Positions 1 to 12,600 of a stretch of DNA of 64,000 bases are shown one piece after another. Every line of letters starts with the position of its first letter. Position 1 is the stretch's first letter. Location of the stretch: contig KN834759.1 in assembly GCA_000827265.1 (NCBI GenBank), positions 973,666 through 1,037,665 of the forward strand. The letters run 5' to 3'. The notes beneath the pieces were generated by a model, which saw only the letters and a program-made list of their open reading frames with translations, ran no database searches and was not told where the DNA came from. The stretch comes from Collybiopsis luxurians FD-317 M1 (lineage: Eukaryota > Basidiomycota > Agaricomycetes > Agaricales > Omphalotaceae). A program made the translations under genes and the position numbers.

Positions 1-246
1 TGAAGATCATATCGACACCCCAAGTGTATGAGCTTGAGAACGCCAAGACATTCGAAGCAACACAATCCGATGGGCGAACTACTCCCTACGACTATCATAG
101 AGATGTAGAATTCGGGATCACTGTAACAAGGGTTTGTGCTCAATTATTGGTCCGACTTTTTTACTGACTCGCTTCCTCAAAAGGTCGTTGAAACTGTAGA
201 AGATCCCGTCCGTGAAAACCATATACCCTACGCTCATAGTCAGTAA
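1..246 (+). CDS. DUF6534-type membrane protein, C-terminal end (partial)
   Basis: Only the last two exons lie in the window: about 3-131, then a 52-nt GT-AG intron (132-183), then 184-246 ending in TAA. The readable tail contains STPQVYELENAKTF and GITVTR, followed by VVETVEDP. This matches the tail of the complete DUF6534 gene at 42-44 kb (SAPQVYELDNTKTF, GITVTK, VVETLDD), including the intron position. DUF6534 proteins are predicted seven-helix membrane proteins common in Agaricomycetes and have no known function. The part seen here is the hydrophilic C-terminal tail after the last helix. The next gene on the same strand is an MFS transporter, the same neighbour and order as at the other locus. 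The gene runs off the left edge, so whether it is intact cannot be judged. Confidence 0.7.
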
Positions 247-1013
247 AATATTATTTACTTACTGATGTATTTGTTATCTTTATGAGAAACTAGATGTACG
301 TCTGTGTAAACTGAAGAGAAGTGGCCAGTCTTCCGAGAACGTCGTCAAAATTTCAACAACTTCCCGCACGCACGTTCTTTTTGCGGTTCCGTTTTTAGTT
401 CCATTAGAAGCAAGGAAAGGAGAGTTATGCAGCTAGATCTCCTTCGTACCCTTGAATGAGGGTGACCAAAAGCTTCTTCGAGCGGGGTAAGGCCAGAAAA
501 ATCGAACTCGCAAGGTTTCCCATGAACGCCCTGTGGACAAGCCGCAATCGCATCGGTCACGAAACTGGTCACGAGGCGCTCCATCCCCAAAAGGAAATCT
601 GTCGCCGGTCGCGGTTCTTGCTCAGGGCAACCTTCGCGGGATTACTTCATGTACTTCATGTATGTAAGTGGTTTTCTTCAGCTCTTCCTCGGCCTCTAAC
701 CGACTTGACCTCTAATTTTGAGGATTAAGGTGTCGCGCACTTGTAGATATACAGGTTTAAGCTCGGGCTGGACGCCTAAATTTTCGAAACAACAAAATAT
801 CAATCACTAAGAAATTTTTTGAATTCAAAATACTGATGCTCTCAACACCAAACGTGAACGTTAACCCCTCGTGCTACATAGCTTGCAGATAGCGCTTATC
901 AGGTGAAGACGCCAAGGGCATTAAGTACGTCCCACCTCCCACACTATCCCTCTCTTGAGTCCATTCTTACCCGGTCCCCAGCGGTCGTGGTTCACCATCC
1001 ATCTCTTCCCATC
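247..1013. other. Intergenic, DUF6534 end to MFS start
   Basis: No convincing gene. A minus-strand open stretch at about 345-630 has protein-like composition but no start, splice context or recognised domain. The last 100 bases before 1014 are pyrimidine- and CCATC-rich, as expected for a short 5' UTR. Confidence 0.4.
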
Positions 1014-2804
1014 ATGACTAGCTCACAAACTCCTGCGTATGAAAAGGAAGACCTGGAGAAGAGCGTAAACTCTTCATTTGGAAACTCTGATTACCCCGGA
1101 ATGCTCGAAAATTCCGCAATGGATAAGGAAGTCTGGCGAAAATTGGATATTCGTATTCTTCCAGTGGTGGCCATGTTCTATCTCCTGTCATTTCTGGTAC
1201 GCTAAATGTTCACGGTGGTTAATTTTCACTATGCTTAGGCTCGACCTCGTTACTATACACAGGACCGAACGAATATCGGGAATGCTCGGGTTGCAGGGCT
1301 ACAGAAAGATTTACAAATGACAAACCAGCAATACAGCATCGCATTGACGGTGACATACGTACCATACATCGTTGCAGAGCTACCCTCAAACCTCGTACTC
1401 AAGGTTTGCAGGGATTTCCCCATTCTACAGGTTTAGCTTACAAGACTTTGAACCAGGCTGTAGGACCAAATTATCTGCTCCCGACATTGTTATCTCTCTG
1501 GGGTGTCGTTACAACCCTTCAGGGTGTCGTCAAATCATACTCAGGCTTGCTTGCTTGTCGATTCTTCCTAGGATTATTCGAGGGTGGTGTCTTCCCAGGA
1601 CTTGTTTTGTACCTTTCGTACTTCTATCCGCGGTGCAAGATGAACACCCGGTGTGTAACACCCCTCGCCCCTAGTGTTTCGCACTAACTAGATCTTCGAA
1701 GGGTGTCCGCGTTCTTTTCTGCCGCTTCCCTTTCAGGTGCTTTCTCGGGCATCTTGGCATATGGAATTATCAATATGGGTGGTGTGGGGGGACGGCCTGG
1801 CTGGGCATGGATCTTTATCCTCGAAGGCCTTTTCACGTTCCTGTTCGGGTTATCGGCATATTTTACCCTCCCCCATTCCGTCGATAAGGCTGGGTTTTTG
1901 AGCGTTGAGGAGAAAGAATATATAAATGCCCAGCTACTGAAAGACAATGGACTCCAGAAGGAAACAGGATTCAGTGGAAAAGAGATCATAGAGGCATTTA
2001 AACTCCCGCAAGTGTGGATCCTCGCTCCAGCGTTCTTTTTTGCTGGGACCATACTTTATGCTTTGGCCTAGTTCGTCGTCTCGCTTTTTTGCCTAGCCCT
2101 TCTGACTTTGTTTTCTAGCTTCGCACCGTCAATTATTCAAGGTCTTGGTTACTCTGCAGCCAACACGCAGCTAATAAGCGTCCCACCGTTCGCCGTGGCT
2201 TGTGTTGTAGCGATGGTTGCTGCACTTATTTCAGACCGTTATCACTGCCGTGGACTTGTTTGCATTATTTCGGAGCTTTTCTGTGCTATCGGATTTGCAA
2301 TGTTCCTGGGTACGATTCTGCTTGACTTCTCTTTTTCATGAATGATCGAACCTCCCTTAGGCTCTAAATCAACGCATGTTCAGTATGGCTCCTTATTCTT
2401 CTCCATTACGGGCGCGTATACCGCCGCGCCATCAGGTTAGTCTGCATCGCGTTTGCTCGAACGGCACATTGACTTTGCATCCAACAGCTTCTGCTTGGAA
2501 TGCCGCCAATATTACTCCAGAAACTCGTCGGGCAACAGTAATCGCCATCGGGTTTGTCATGACCAATTCCGGAGGAATCCTTGCTACTTGGCTTCTCGGC
2601 TCGCTGAGCCCTGCACCTAGATACACTTCGGGAACGATCACCCTGTTGGTGTTCAGCATCTTATCTGCACTTCTTTGTTTGGCGAACATAGTCTATCTGT
2701 GGGCTCAGAACGCCAAAAAAGCAAAGACTAGGCAAGTCATGATTCGCGAAGAAGAAAAGTCAGGGCTAGGGGATCGTAGTGCTTGGTTCATCTATAACTT
2801 GTAG
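1014..2804 (+). CDS. MFS transporter, allantoate permease/ACS type (copy 1)
   Basis: Predicted plasma-membrane symporter of the anion:cation symporter (Dal5/TNA1-like) branch of the major facilitator superfamily; the substrate is unknown but is usually a small organic anion or vitamin. Seven exons read cleanly (1014-1196, 1263-1403, 1457-1650, 1702-2070, 2119-2309, 2361-2435, 2488-2804), giving 489 residues, normal for the family. Landmarks in order: VWRKLDIRILPV before helix 1, DRTNIGNARVAGLQ, GLLACRFFLGLFEGG, the GRPGWAWIFILEG segment, SVPPFAVACV, and ETRRATVIAIGF near the end. The polar N-tail and the ending WFIYNL are shared with copies at 4.3 and 39.3 kb. The intron at 2436-2487 is absent from both other copies. 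The first ATG giving the shared N-tail was chosen as start. Confidence 0.9.
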
Positions 2805-4327
2805 GCATTTCTTTATTGCTAGTAACTCATTACATTCTTTCTTGTCCACTAATCGAGAATCGGAGCCTCATCTTGAATGAACTGGTGATTTGCGATGATA
2901 TTATACAGTTCGAGGCTCGCAGTCGGACTTTCCAGTTGTTCTAGCTTGTTCTCAATTGACTTGCTGTGGTTTCAAGAACTCGTCGCACACTCGTGGACAA
3001 GCTCCACAACTTGAAGTCGCTTTGTTATATTAAGATGAGCGGAGCAGTATCTAGATTCTACATGAGTACACGGTCTCCTCTGGAGGGGGTGCTCCAGGGT
3101 ACCCGTATGCTTTGATTGATGTGTCTACACAGTGCACAGATATGGATTTGGTATGGTACCGGGTAAACTGGAGTTTGACAGAACCTGACTCGAACTAAAT
3201 GGTAAATGCTGATAACATTTAGCCGTATGTATGCGCTTTTTAGGTGCGCATGTGTACAGAAAAACATGATTTTAAACTTAAAAGGCATAATCTGAACCTC
3301 TAGAGTACGCCCGATGATGCTCGGAAACATACCCTACTGTGAAAACCTACATAAAACGCGCTCGAGGCCGCAAAACATATTGGCTGTAATACGACTTCCA
3401 AACACAAAGGCCATAAGAAATCAGTATGTCGGTGTCGGGTGTGTCGGGAGTTGGGGCAGATTGTGAAAAATAGTGTGTACTTGCAGGGACGAGCTTTCTG
3501 TGTCAAATTCAGTTGTACACACTAAACTTCAATGGGCGAACCCAAGCTGTGGCGATCGGCGTCAAGAATGCCAAGTAGATGGTTTTTGCCGGCCAGGGAG
3601 TCCGCGTAGGTTGTAGCAATGTCATCTACCACTTCGCTCATCGAGTAGCTTCCTAGTAGAAGCACATCGTGCCCAGCCAGACAGAAGACACCGCTTGTCG
3701 ATTTTAAGCGTCAGAATTGTTGTGACGACTTTCTTTGCCTGAGTTCCCCCGATATGGCTCTTCTTCGATACACCGCCCTACTACATCCTAGCTCACGAAG
3801 CTGTCTTAGAAGTGTCAAAGAAAGTCAGCCCTGGGGGAACCAGGGATTTAATAATGTCAACGGCGTGCTCGAAGGCTGCAGGTGTTAGATATAGGTAGTG
3901 TCGGGTAATTTCTGGTCCTGCTTGAGAGAGAGAGGGACAAAATGGAAACCGGAAAGGTGGTTCCCCTTTAAAAACACGCACAGTAGAGGGTCCGGAATTT
4001 AACTGAGTACATACATCACAGTATTTGTAGTAGCCTAGCGAACCTCAGAAACGGTGATCGTGATGGGAAATTCGTTTCGCATTTGATGTTAATTCCAGTG
4101 TAGGGCCAGGCACAACATCTCTGTACTGTAGTCTTTCACCTGGGTCCCTGTGCAATTTATTGGATTTGCGTGTTCACGAAGATACCTTTCCCCGGATCAT
4201 CGACCACTTGCAGATCTATATACCTGAATTCATACAGTAGACCCTATAAGTACCCGTCTTTTCTCAAAGATGAAACCCAGGACCGGGAACACTCAGGCTC
4301 CAGGTCTCTGCCCGCCTTTCTTTTACT
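2805..4327. other. Spacer between tandem MFS genes
   Basis: 1.5 kb between MFS copies 1 and 2. Apart from the possible minus-strand exon pair at 3522-3981, listed separately, I see no gene, repeat or RNA here. Confidence 0.4.
3522..3981 (-). pseudogene. Possible 3' exons of an unidentified gene
   Basis: Two minus-strand open segments join across a good GT-AG intron: an upstream one containing HYLYLTPAAFEHAVDIIKSL and ending in TSKTA, then one containing GVFCLAGHDVLLLGSYSMSE and ending at a TAG at 3522-3524. The joined frame has about 95 residues with protein-like composition. I do not recognise the family, and I find no start codon or further exons upstream before the MFS gene at 4328. It may be the 3' remnant of a gene left between the duplicated transporters, or chance. 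The apparent start at 3981 is GTG and is not believable as an initiation codon. Confidence 0.3.
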
Positions 4328-6053
4328 ATGGCCTCCGCGCAATCCAGTACACACGAAAAGGAAGATCTCGAAAAGAGCACGAGCTCTTCGGCGGAAGGTC
4401 ATGAGGTCCTCGACAATCCTGAGATGGACAGGAGGGTTTGGCGGAAGCTCGATTGGTACATTATTCCAACAGTAACCATGTTTTCTCTGTTGTCATTTTT
4501 GGTATGCCAGACACTAGGGTGCATAACTTCGAGACTTACTTTGCTATAGGACCGAGCGAACGTCGGGAATGCTCGAGTAGCAGGACTTCAGAAGGATTTG
4601 AATATGACGAACTATCAATACAGTATTGCTTTGACGATTACTTATGTGCCGTTGATTGTCGGTGATCTACCCTCAAATCTCATGCTCAAAGTAAGTGCAT
4701 ATATGCCAGCTTTACGCTAAGAGTCTGACGCTTCCTATTACCGCTACCAGGCTGTAGGGCCCAATTACCTGCTCTCAACTCTGTTGACTTTATGGGGCAT
4801 TGTTACGACTCTCCAAGGCGTCGTAAAGTCTTATTCAGGTCTTCTTGCATGTCGGTTCTTCTTGGGGCTGTTTGAAGCCGGGGTGCCACCAGGTCTCGTG
4901 CTGTACCTCTCATATTTCTATCCCCGATACAAGATGAATACGCGGTGAGTGCCATCTGCTTGGCCTGAAAGTATTGTTCTCAATCGACCTCCTCAAAGTA
5001 TTTCCGCGTACTTCTCTTCAACTTCGCTTTCGGGGGCCTTCTCGGGAATTCTTGCATATGGAATCATCCACATGGCTGGTGTTGGGGGACGACCAGGCTG
5101 GGCATGGATTTTTATCCTCGAAGGCCTGTTCACAGTTTTGTTTGGGATCTTGGGATTCTTCGTCCTTCCTCGATCCGTCGATCAGGCTTTCTTCTTAAAC
5201 CAAGAGGAAAAAGCATATGTGAACGCTAAACTATTGGAGGACAGTGGTCAAAAGGACGAACACGGATTTAGCTGGAGGGAAGTTTTCGAGGCATTGAAAC
5301 TCCCCCACTTCTGGATCCTCAGCATCGTTTTTTTCCTCGCGGGTACCATTCTGTTTTCCCTGGCATAGTTCGTGATTTTACCTCAATGGTTCACCGTGGT
5401 TATACTAATCTTGACTGTAGCTTCGCTCCTTCCATTATCTCAGGCCTCGGTTACTCTGCCGCAAAGACGCAACTTATGAGTGTTCCACCATTCGCGGCTG
5501 CCTGTGTTGTAGCCATGATCACTGCCATCATTTCTGACCGTTTCGAATGCCGTGGAGCCATTGCTACATTTTCTACCATTCTTTGCGTCATTGGTTTTGC
5601 AATGTTTTTGGGTATACTGAGTTTCCTCGTGACAGCTCGTGGGCTGACATATTTGCTACAGGGTCCACGAAAACAAGCGTACAATACGGGTCGCTGTTCT
5701 TCTCCATTACTGGAATATACACAGCTGCCCCTACGTGTTATGCCTGGATGACAGTGAACGTTTTCCCAGAAACCCGTCGAGCCACAGTCATCGCTCTTAG
5801 CTTCGTCATGATCAACGCTGGAGGCATTCTCTCTACTTGGTTGCTTGGCTCGCTGAGCCCGGCGCCCAGGTACACCAACGGCACGATTACTCTGCTGGTA
5901 TTCAGCGCAGTCGCTACGGTTCTTGAATTGGTGAATATTATTTATCTACGACATCAGAACAAGAAGAAGGCGGAGAAGAGGAAGGTTATGCGTCGTGAGG
6001 ATGAGTCACTAGATCTAGGTGATCATAGCGCTTGGTACATTTATCAGTTGTAA
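4328..6053 (+). CDS. MFS transporter, allantoate permease/ACS type (copy 2)
   Basis: Tandem paralogue of the gene at 1014-2804, same strand and same predicted role as a plasma-membrane organic-anion symporter. Exon 1 encodes the polar tail (STHEKEDLEKS) and VWRKLDWYIIPTV. Later exons give DRANVGNARVAGLQ, GLLACRFFLGLFEAG, GRPGWAWIFILEG, SVPPFAAACV and ETRRATVIALSF, ending WYIYQL at a TAA. Introns sit at the same places as in copy 1, except that the last coding stretch (from about 5662) runs through the site where copy 1 has its sixth intron. A Pro (VPPG) replaces a residue of the helix-4 FEGG(V/L)FPG motif; otherwise no defect is visible. The start is the ATG that aligns with the other two copies. 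Confidence 0.9.
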
Positions 6054-6674
6054 AAGCGCGTATCTGCTGTATTTTGTACATACATAATCGTCATTCATAG
6101 TCTATTATTTAGATCAGCTTTTAATTATAAGTGACATATACAGTAATCGAAGAAAGAACCGCATTCAACGTGTACGCAGATCTTTGTTCGACCGGGCGCT
6201 CATTTTCCTTATTCTAGCCTTGCTTCTTATGCCACAAATGGCTTAGACCTGGATGAAACGAATAATCACTGTCTAATCACTGTCAGCTCTCTAATCTGTA
6301 GGACTCAATTACAAGATTTGACGCAAATAAATATCAGCCATGGACTCAGAGAACAGTTCCGCCAACGCGGCGCAGAGGAGCTAATGTCATCTCCCGAGAA
6401 TCTTCGCGGCTGCAAAATTGCTTTAATAACAACGAACAACAAGCAAAGCACACAGCATTAAGTTACACACAAACAAATTCCAAATAACAGGATGAGCAGG
6501 TATGTATGCGGAAAAAGCAACAAAAGAAATTGATGAGACGAAATGAAAGGATATGCGTCAACCAAAAGAACCGAAAATTTATGGAAAACAAACACGAAAA
6601 AGATAATACAGTGAATGAAATGTATACAAGAGAAAATAAAAAACAAATTCGTCCTTCTTTCTCGGTGTGGGATT
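6054..6674. other. Convergent 3' region between MFS copy 2 and SAC3
   Basis: About 620 bases between two convergent genes. It is AT-rich, with an A-rich tract at roughly 6500-6660 that is probably the 3' UTR or terminator region of the SAC3 gene. No coding segment is supported. Confidence 0.45.
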
Positions 6675-9600
6675 TTAATACTTGTATTTCTCTTTCAGAT
6701 TCTTCGTCAGAGCTTTCAACATTGCGACCGTTACTACCTTCGTGCCCCCCTCAGCATCTTCCGCATTGTTCTCGCCATCCTTGTCCCTGTGATCAATTCC
6801 ATTTGGCATCGAAGTAGGAGTGGGTGTAGTGGGACTTTGACTTCCATCCGCGCTGATGCTCAAAACGTCCGCATCGTCGACTTGGTCAAGTTCAATAATG
6901 GAAGTAGATCCAGAAGCCGGGACAGAGCTTGAGGTAGAAGCTGGGACTAGACTTGAACTGGTATACCCTCCGGAAGACCCAGCTGACAGGCGGAGTCGTT
7001 TACTACTCGTATTACTCTCCGTTTCTCCATCTACGTCTGAACCATGGCTCCTTCTCTTGTTACGGAATACGGCGAAGCTTAGGTACTTGTTCAAGGACCT
7101 AGACAAGGTTACTTGGTGTTCTTTGATTGTTTCTTCAAGAGATTCGAGGGATGAGGAAATGAGGTTGGTTGGGAGGAGATATGTTGACCCTGATGACGAC
7201 GAGGGAGCGGTGGGTGCAGAGAAAGCGTTCGGTGTGGGGGTAGCGTTTGAGACACCGACATCTAATGTTTCCTCAACCCCCCACCTGCCGAGCTCCCACA
7301 GTTGATCTATGAGCGTTGTTGCAGGAAACGCTTTATTCATGCGTTGATGTGCTTGAAGGTCCATGATCATCGATTCAAAGGAGCCCCCTAGAGACGCTCC
7401 AGACCTGGAATCCTCCTCAACATCCCCCAACCACTCCAATGTTGTCTCGTACAACGACCCAAGATCGTCAATATCAGCTACAGGAAATTCAGACAACCGC
7501 CAAGTTTTTGGCTTGCCCTTGGCAGAGGGTTTCAAAACCAACTGTTTGACCAGTTCTCCAACTTGGGAAATCAATTCAACTACGACTCGGAGGAGCTGAG
7601 CGTAAAGGGTGTGATTGACTGCTCAAAGTGAAATTAGTCCATAACGTACAGAAGGGAGCGTGAAAGCAAGAGGCGATGACGTACAATACCCATTATACCC
7701 AAAACCCTTTCCGGAAGGTGAAGCACAATTCTCCAACCACTCCCCGACAAACGCATCAAATGTCGGTTGGAAGTGCTTGTATACACCTGTACAATTCCGC
7801 GTCAGTTACAGATACGAGAGACATACAGTATATATCAAGAAGCTGCAAAAGTAAATAAGACACCCACCACCCAGCCCAGGACCCGGAATAACCTCCACCA
7901 ATCGTCCGTCGACATCCAGTCCTGCACCTATCTTCTCCCCGCCTGGAGAGGTCAGCCTATCGAGGCCAACTAAGGCCTCACGAAACCTGGCATCCAACTC
8001 CTCCGCCTTTGTCCCATTGGTTAGGGATAGAATAGAGAATGACGAGAGCAGTTCCGATGAGATAGCACGGGTGACCTGTATCGAAAATAGGTATGAGCAT
8101 CTCCCTGATATAACACCGGACGAATAAAGAAAAGAAATACACGTACCATATCCAGCAAGTCTTTCGGAACACCCCGATTTCCCTCGTTCGGATCCACAGG
8201 TTTCTCATCTGCCCAATGAATCAACACGAGAGAAGGAACAAAGATCGCCGCTCCGCCATCCCCTGTTTCTTCCCCTTGCGAGTCCAAGTTGAACCTCAAC
8301 TCATCCAAAACGTCCCTCAACCTCGCGCAATCATCCAAGATCGCATACTTGCGTTCCAGCTCATCCAGCTCATCCGCCAGAGGTGTAGATTCCAGAACGA
8401 TGATACCGGGAGAACGCGGTGTCGAAGAAGAGGTTGAAGCTTTCGCTGTTAGAGGTGCCGAGGTTGGTAGTAGTGGAATCTCAAAGACAGTCTCGGTCCC
8501 TCCCGGATCTCGAGAGAGTGGACGCCACCACCCGCTACCCTCAACCCCAAACTTTGTCTGGACCCAGATAGCCGTCGCATCCACCGTAGGGTTCAGGGAG
8601 AGCCAGAGAGTGTAGGTTGAACTGAGCGAGGCGAGGCGTAGATCCGGATGAAGGGAGGCCAAGAGTGAGGATGACGAGGAAGGGGGGAAGGAAGTGATAC
8701 GAGAAGTGGAACCCAGAAGGGCAGAGGAGCTCTCTCCAACCTTTCCCCCTCTCTCCATAATGTACCTCCTCCACATGTCCAAGAAAGTATTCGGAGCCCA
8801 GCGGAGACGGTGGGAGGTTTGATTCTACAAAAGCAAATAGGTATTAATTTTTTAAAAAAAAAACTGATTCCATACCTCCTTGAGCCTCTTCGCAAGCTCC
8901 TCATCCGTCCTCGGAACAACAGACGCACCACCACTCCCACCATCCAAACTGAATCCCACCCCATTCGACTTGCGCGGATATCGTCTTCGCTTCTTCACCG
9001 GTGACCGCAACGACCTATCCAAATTCTCATCCTCCACATCCATCCCCTTACTCCATTCGTGTTTCCCATTAGTCCTCAACACCCCATTAACCCCAGTCCC
9101 ATTAACAGACGACGAAAAAACCTTCCCAGACCCAGACCGATTCAACTCGGTCGACGAAGAACCAGAAGACGGAAGCGAACTCCTCCTCCTCCTCTTCCCA
9201 GAAACAGACATCCGATACCTATCTCCACGCTCAACAGCTTCCTCATACCTCTGCTTCTCTTCCACTTTTTTCTTCGTTCGATCCCTCCACGAGCCAAAGA
9301 CCCTACGAAGCTGGAACCTCTCCGCCTCCGCCTCCGCCTCCGCTTCTTCCTCTCTTTCTTGCTCATCGTCTTCAAATGTCAACCTCACCCGTCCTTTTCC
9401 CTTTCCCTTCCGTTTCGTTGATGATAATGAAGGTTGGAGAGGTAGCATAGTAGGACTAGGGGGGGATCCCATCCCCATCGCCGTACCCGTACCCGTACCT
9501 GTACCCGTTCCCGTACCAAGACCCGAGGTTCCACCAGCCCCAGTCCCAGCCCCAGCCGCAAGCCCTCCAATAGCAAAACTCCCAACCGACCCAAACGTCT

Positions 9601-12600
9601 TCAAACTACCCACCCTTGAAAGCGAAGGCGTCAATGGACTCAAAATATCCCCACCCCAACCCCCACTCCCACTTCCACCAGGTTGACTAGACAACCCCGT
9701 CGTCTTAAGCAAACCCAACCTCGGATGAGTCGGAGTCGTACTCGTAGTCAACATCGGAGTCGCAGTCGAAGTTGGAGTCGCACTCGGAGTCGTAATCGAA
9801 GGACCAGAACCAGTCGGAGTCTGCGGTTGCGTAGGCGAAAAAGGAGCAGCGAAACTTCCACCTCCACTGGGTGTTCCGATCGGCGTAGCAGGAGGAAGCG
9901 AAATCGGTTGCTGACGGGGAGCAGGGGGCGGTATAGTCCCGAGACCGAGGCCGGTAGGCGTTAACGGCTCAGACGAGTCTCCTGCAGCTTTCGCAGCTTG
10001 AAAGAAGGGGGATTGAAAGGTGGAGGTGGAGGTGGAGCCGAAACCGGAACCGGAGGTCGGGAACAGGGAAGACGAGGAAGAGGAGGTAGGAATGGTCAAG
10101 GTAGGGGTAGGCGGTTTCGACCTACCGGTCGAGGACGACGCGGGAGGCGTTGACGTAGATGTAGAAGTCGTAATAGGAGGCACAGTAGGATGAGATGGGA
10201 AAGGTGATGGCGTCGGTGTCGTAGTAGCAGTAGTAGTATTCGTACCCATCGTACCCATCGCACCCGCATTCATACCCGCATTCGGAACACCAAAGGATCC
10301 CCACGAAAGTTGACCTTGACCCGCCTGAGATCCAGACCCCACATCATCGGGCCCAGAAGAAGCCAAAGGAGGCATATCCGCCAAAGACCTTTTCACCCCG
10401 CCTGTCGTCGGAGGTGTGAACGACGGAGCTTGGGGGTTCAGTCTTGAAGGTCCTGCTGATATCGAAGGAGCAGGCGCAGGAGTAGGAGTGGTGGTATTGA
10501 AAGTGACTGGAGTAGGAGCAGAAGTAGACGCCGAAGGAGCAGAAGGCGTCAGCGTAAACGGTAACGGACTCGAAAAAATTTTCGGCTTCTCCGTTGTGGC
10601 TGTTGTCGTCGTCGTCGGAGGAGGAGCAAGGAAGGGAGACGGGCTAGCGAACGCCGAATTTTGTGGTGGTGGTGGTAGGGGCTGAGGCTGAGATTGAGAC
10701 TGAGGCTGACCAAAGGGCGAGGAGAAAACAGCAGTCGAAGGCTGCCCAAAAGGCGAACCGGAGCTCTGTGCAGCCGGCTGGCCAAACGGAGACGCCGACA
10801 TCGAAGCTGGAATCTGCGTAGAGGAAGAAGGAGGGGGAACAGGTTGACCAAACCTAGCTCCCCCAAAAGGCGAAGAGGACGAACTCGTCGTCCCTCCGAA
10901 AGCCCCCACACCAAATGCACCCGTTCCGAATGGATTCGCAGAGGTCGCTGCGAGGTTCGAGAACGCCGAAGGAGTATTGGACGGTCCTACGGATGACAAT
11001 GAGTTTGTATTAAAAAAGAAGTGGGGGGGGGTAGTAAGACGAACCTGCACCCGACGGAACACCAAACGCAGGCGTCGTTGCCTCCACAGGCTGAAACTGT
11101 TCGCCTTCAACTGCCTGCTGTTCTTCAAAATTATCCCCTTCATAATAATCCTCCTCCACATTCGTATCATGCTCATACCCATCTTCCATATAATACTCCC
11201 CTTCGTCCCCATCCCCATCTCCGACCTGATCAACCCCGTTCACCTCAGAAGAAGCACCAACGGCATCAACAATATCACACAACCTCAGCCCCCCTCTAAT
11301 ACTCTCTATATCGTCAATCGTCTCCTTCCCAAACAAATGCTCCAAAAGGCACGCAAGGAGGTAAACCATCCCCTGTCCCCCCACCTCCCCCTCGCGCAAA
11401 CTCAGACTCTCCCCCTGCTGCAAAACCCCAACCAACTCCCCAAACACACCCATAGCCTCCACCCCGACAACCAACTTGCTCCTCTTACTCATCCTCTCCT
11501 TCTCCGAACTGTCCCGCTGCACGACCTTGCGGAATTTCGATACAAGCGCGAACAAGGGATGGGACTGTATGGTGGAAGGAACGTCGTCGTGCCGCTCGAC
11601 TTGGTCGCGGATGTGGATGAGACGGTGGTAGAGACGCATTTCGAGTTCGGCGGGGAAGATGTAGGGTGCGGATGAGGATGAGGAGGATTGGAAGAGAGGA
11701 CGTTGATCGGAATAGAATTCTTTAAGAGACTGTAGGGCTTGGAAGAGTCAGTTGAGGGCGACAAACACAAGGACATCCGGAATACTTACTATTCATCAAT
11801 TGCTGCTCCTCCAAGTTGACTGAGAATCCCTCGCCCCCTTTGCCTTTCTCCTTGGCTTCGTTTGAAGTCATAAAGTGGAGAGCCAGTATGTGGAAGCGTG
11901 CACATCTAAGAAGTGACTCCGAGTCGGAAATCGTCGAAATACACAGACAAAAGACCCACCTCGCATGACACCTCATAGCCTCTTCCCCCTGCTCATGCTG
12001 CATCGTAAAATCATTTCTCACACTCCTCGTCCGATCTCTAACGAAACTAAACGTCTCAATAAACCCTTCTTCCATCATCAACTCATGAAAAAGATAATCC
12101 AACGTCTTCTTCAAGACATGCGGGGGCCGTAAATCAGACGGCAGAGTCTTGTCACCCGCAGCGCGTTCGTACATCTTGACCGCCTTGGCATGATTGACCC
12201 GCTTTGTAGACGAGCCGGGAAAGGTGTTGTTCGGGGGTGGGTACGTCTCCCAAGGGATAAACAAGTTGTTTTCGCGCTCCCGACGGTATCGTTCGAATCG
12301 AGGACACATGTCGGGGCACGTCCCGACCATGGTGATGGCATCTGAAAGACGTTTTGGGACGAGTGGATCGTCCATTTTACCGGTAGCAATGGCTAGACGA
12401 CGTTCGGCTTCGCGAGCACGAACGAGCTTTATGGACATGGAACGAGTAAATTTGAATTCGATAAGATAAAAAAAAGATAAAAAATACTTGCCTCTTGATA
12501 AAACCTATCCCTTTCTTCCTGAGTCTCTAGGAAGGGTTCCTCCTCTGGTCGAACTCGGGATACCTGCTCAACGTCCACATCCAATTCCACATTTTCTTTC

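Noticed and set aside
345..630. Minus-strand open stretch with protein-like composition (GMERLVTSFVTDAIAACPQG).
   Set aside because: No believable start or splice context and no recognised domain; too weak to call beyond mentioning it.
8880..11675. Long plus-strand open frames full of Pro, Arg and Ser.
   Set aside because: They lie opposite the GC-rich low-complexity exons of SAC3 and are composition shadows.
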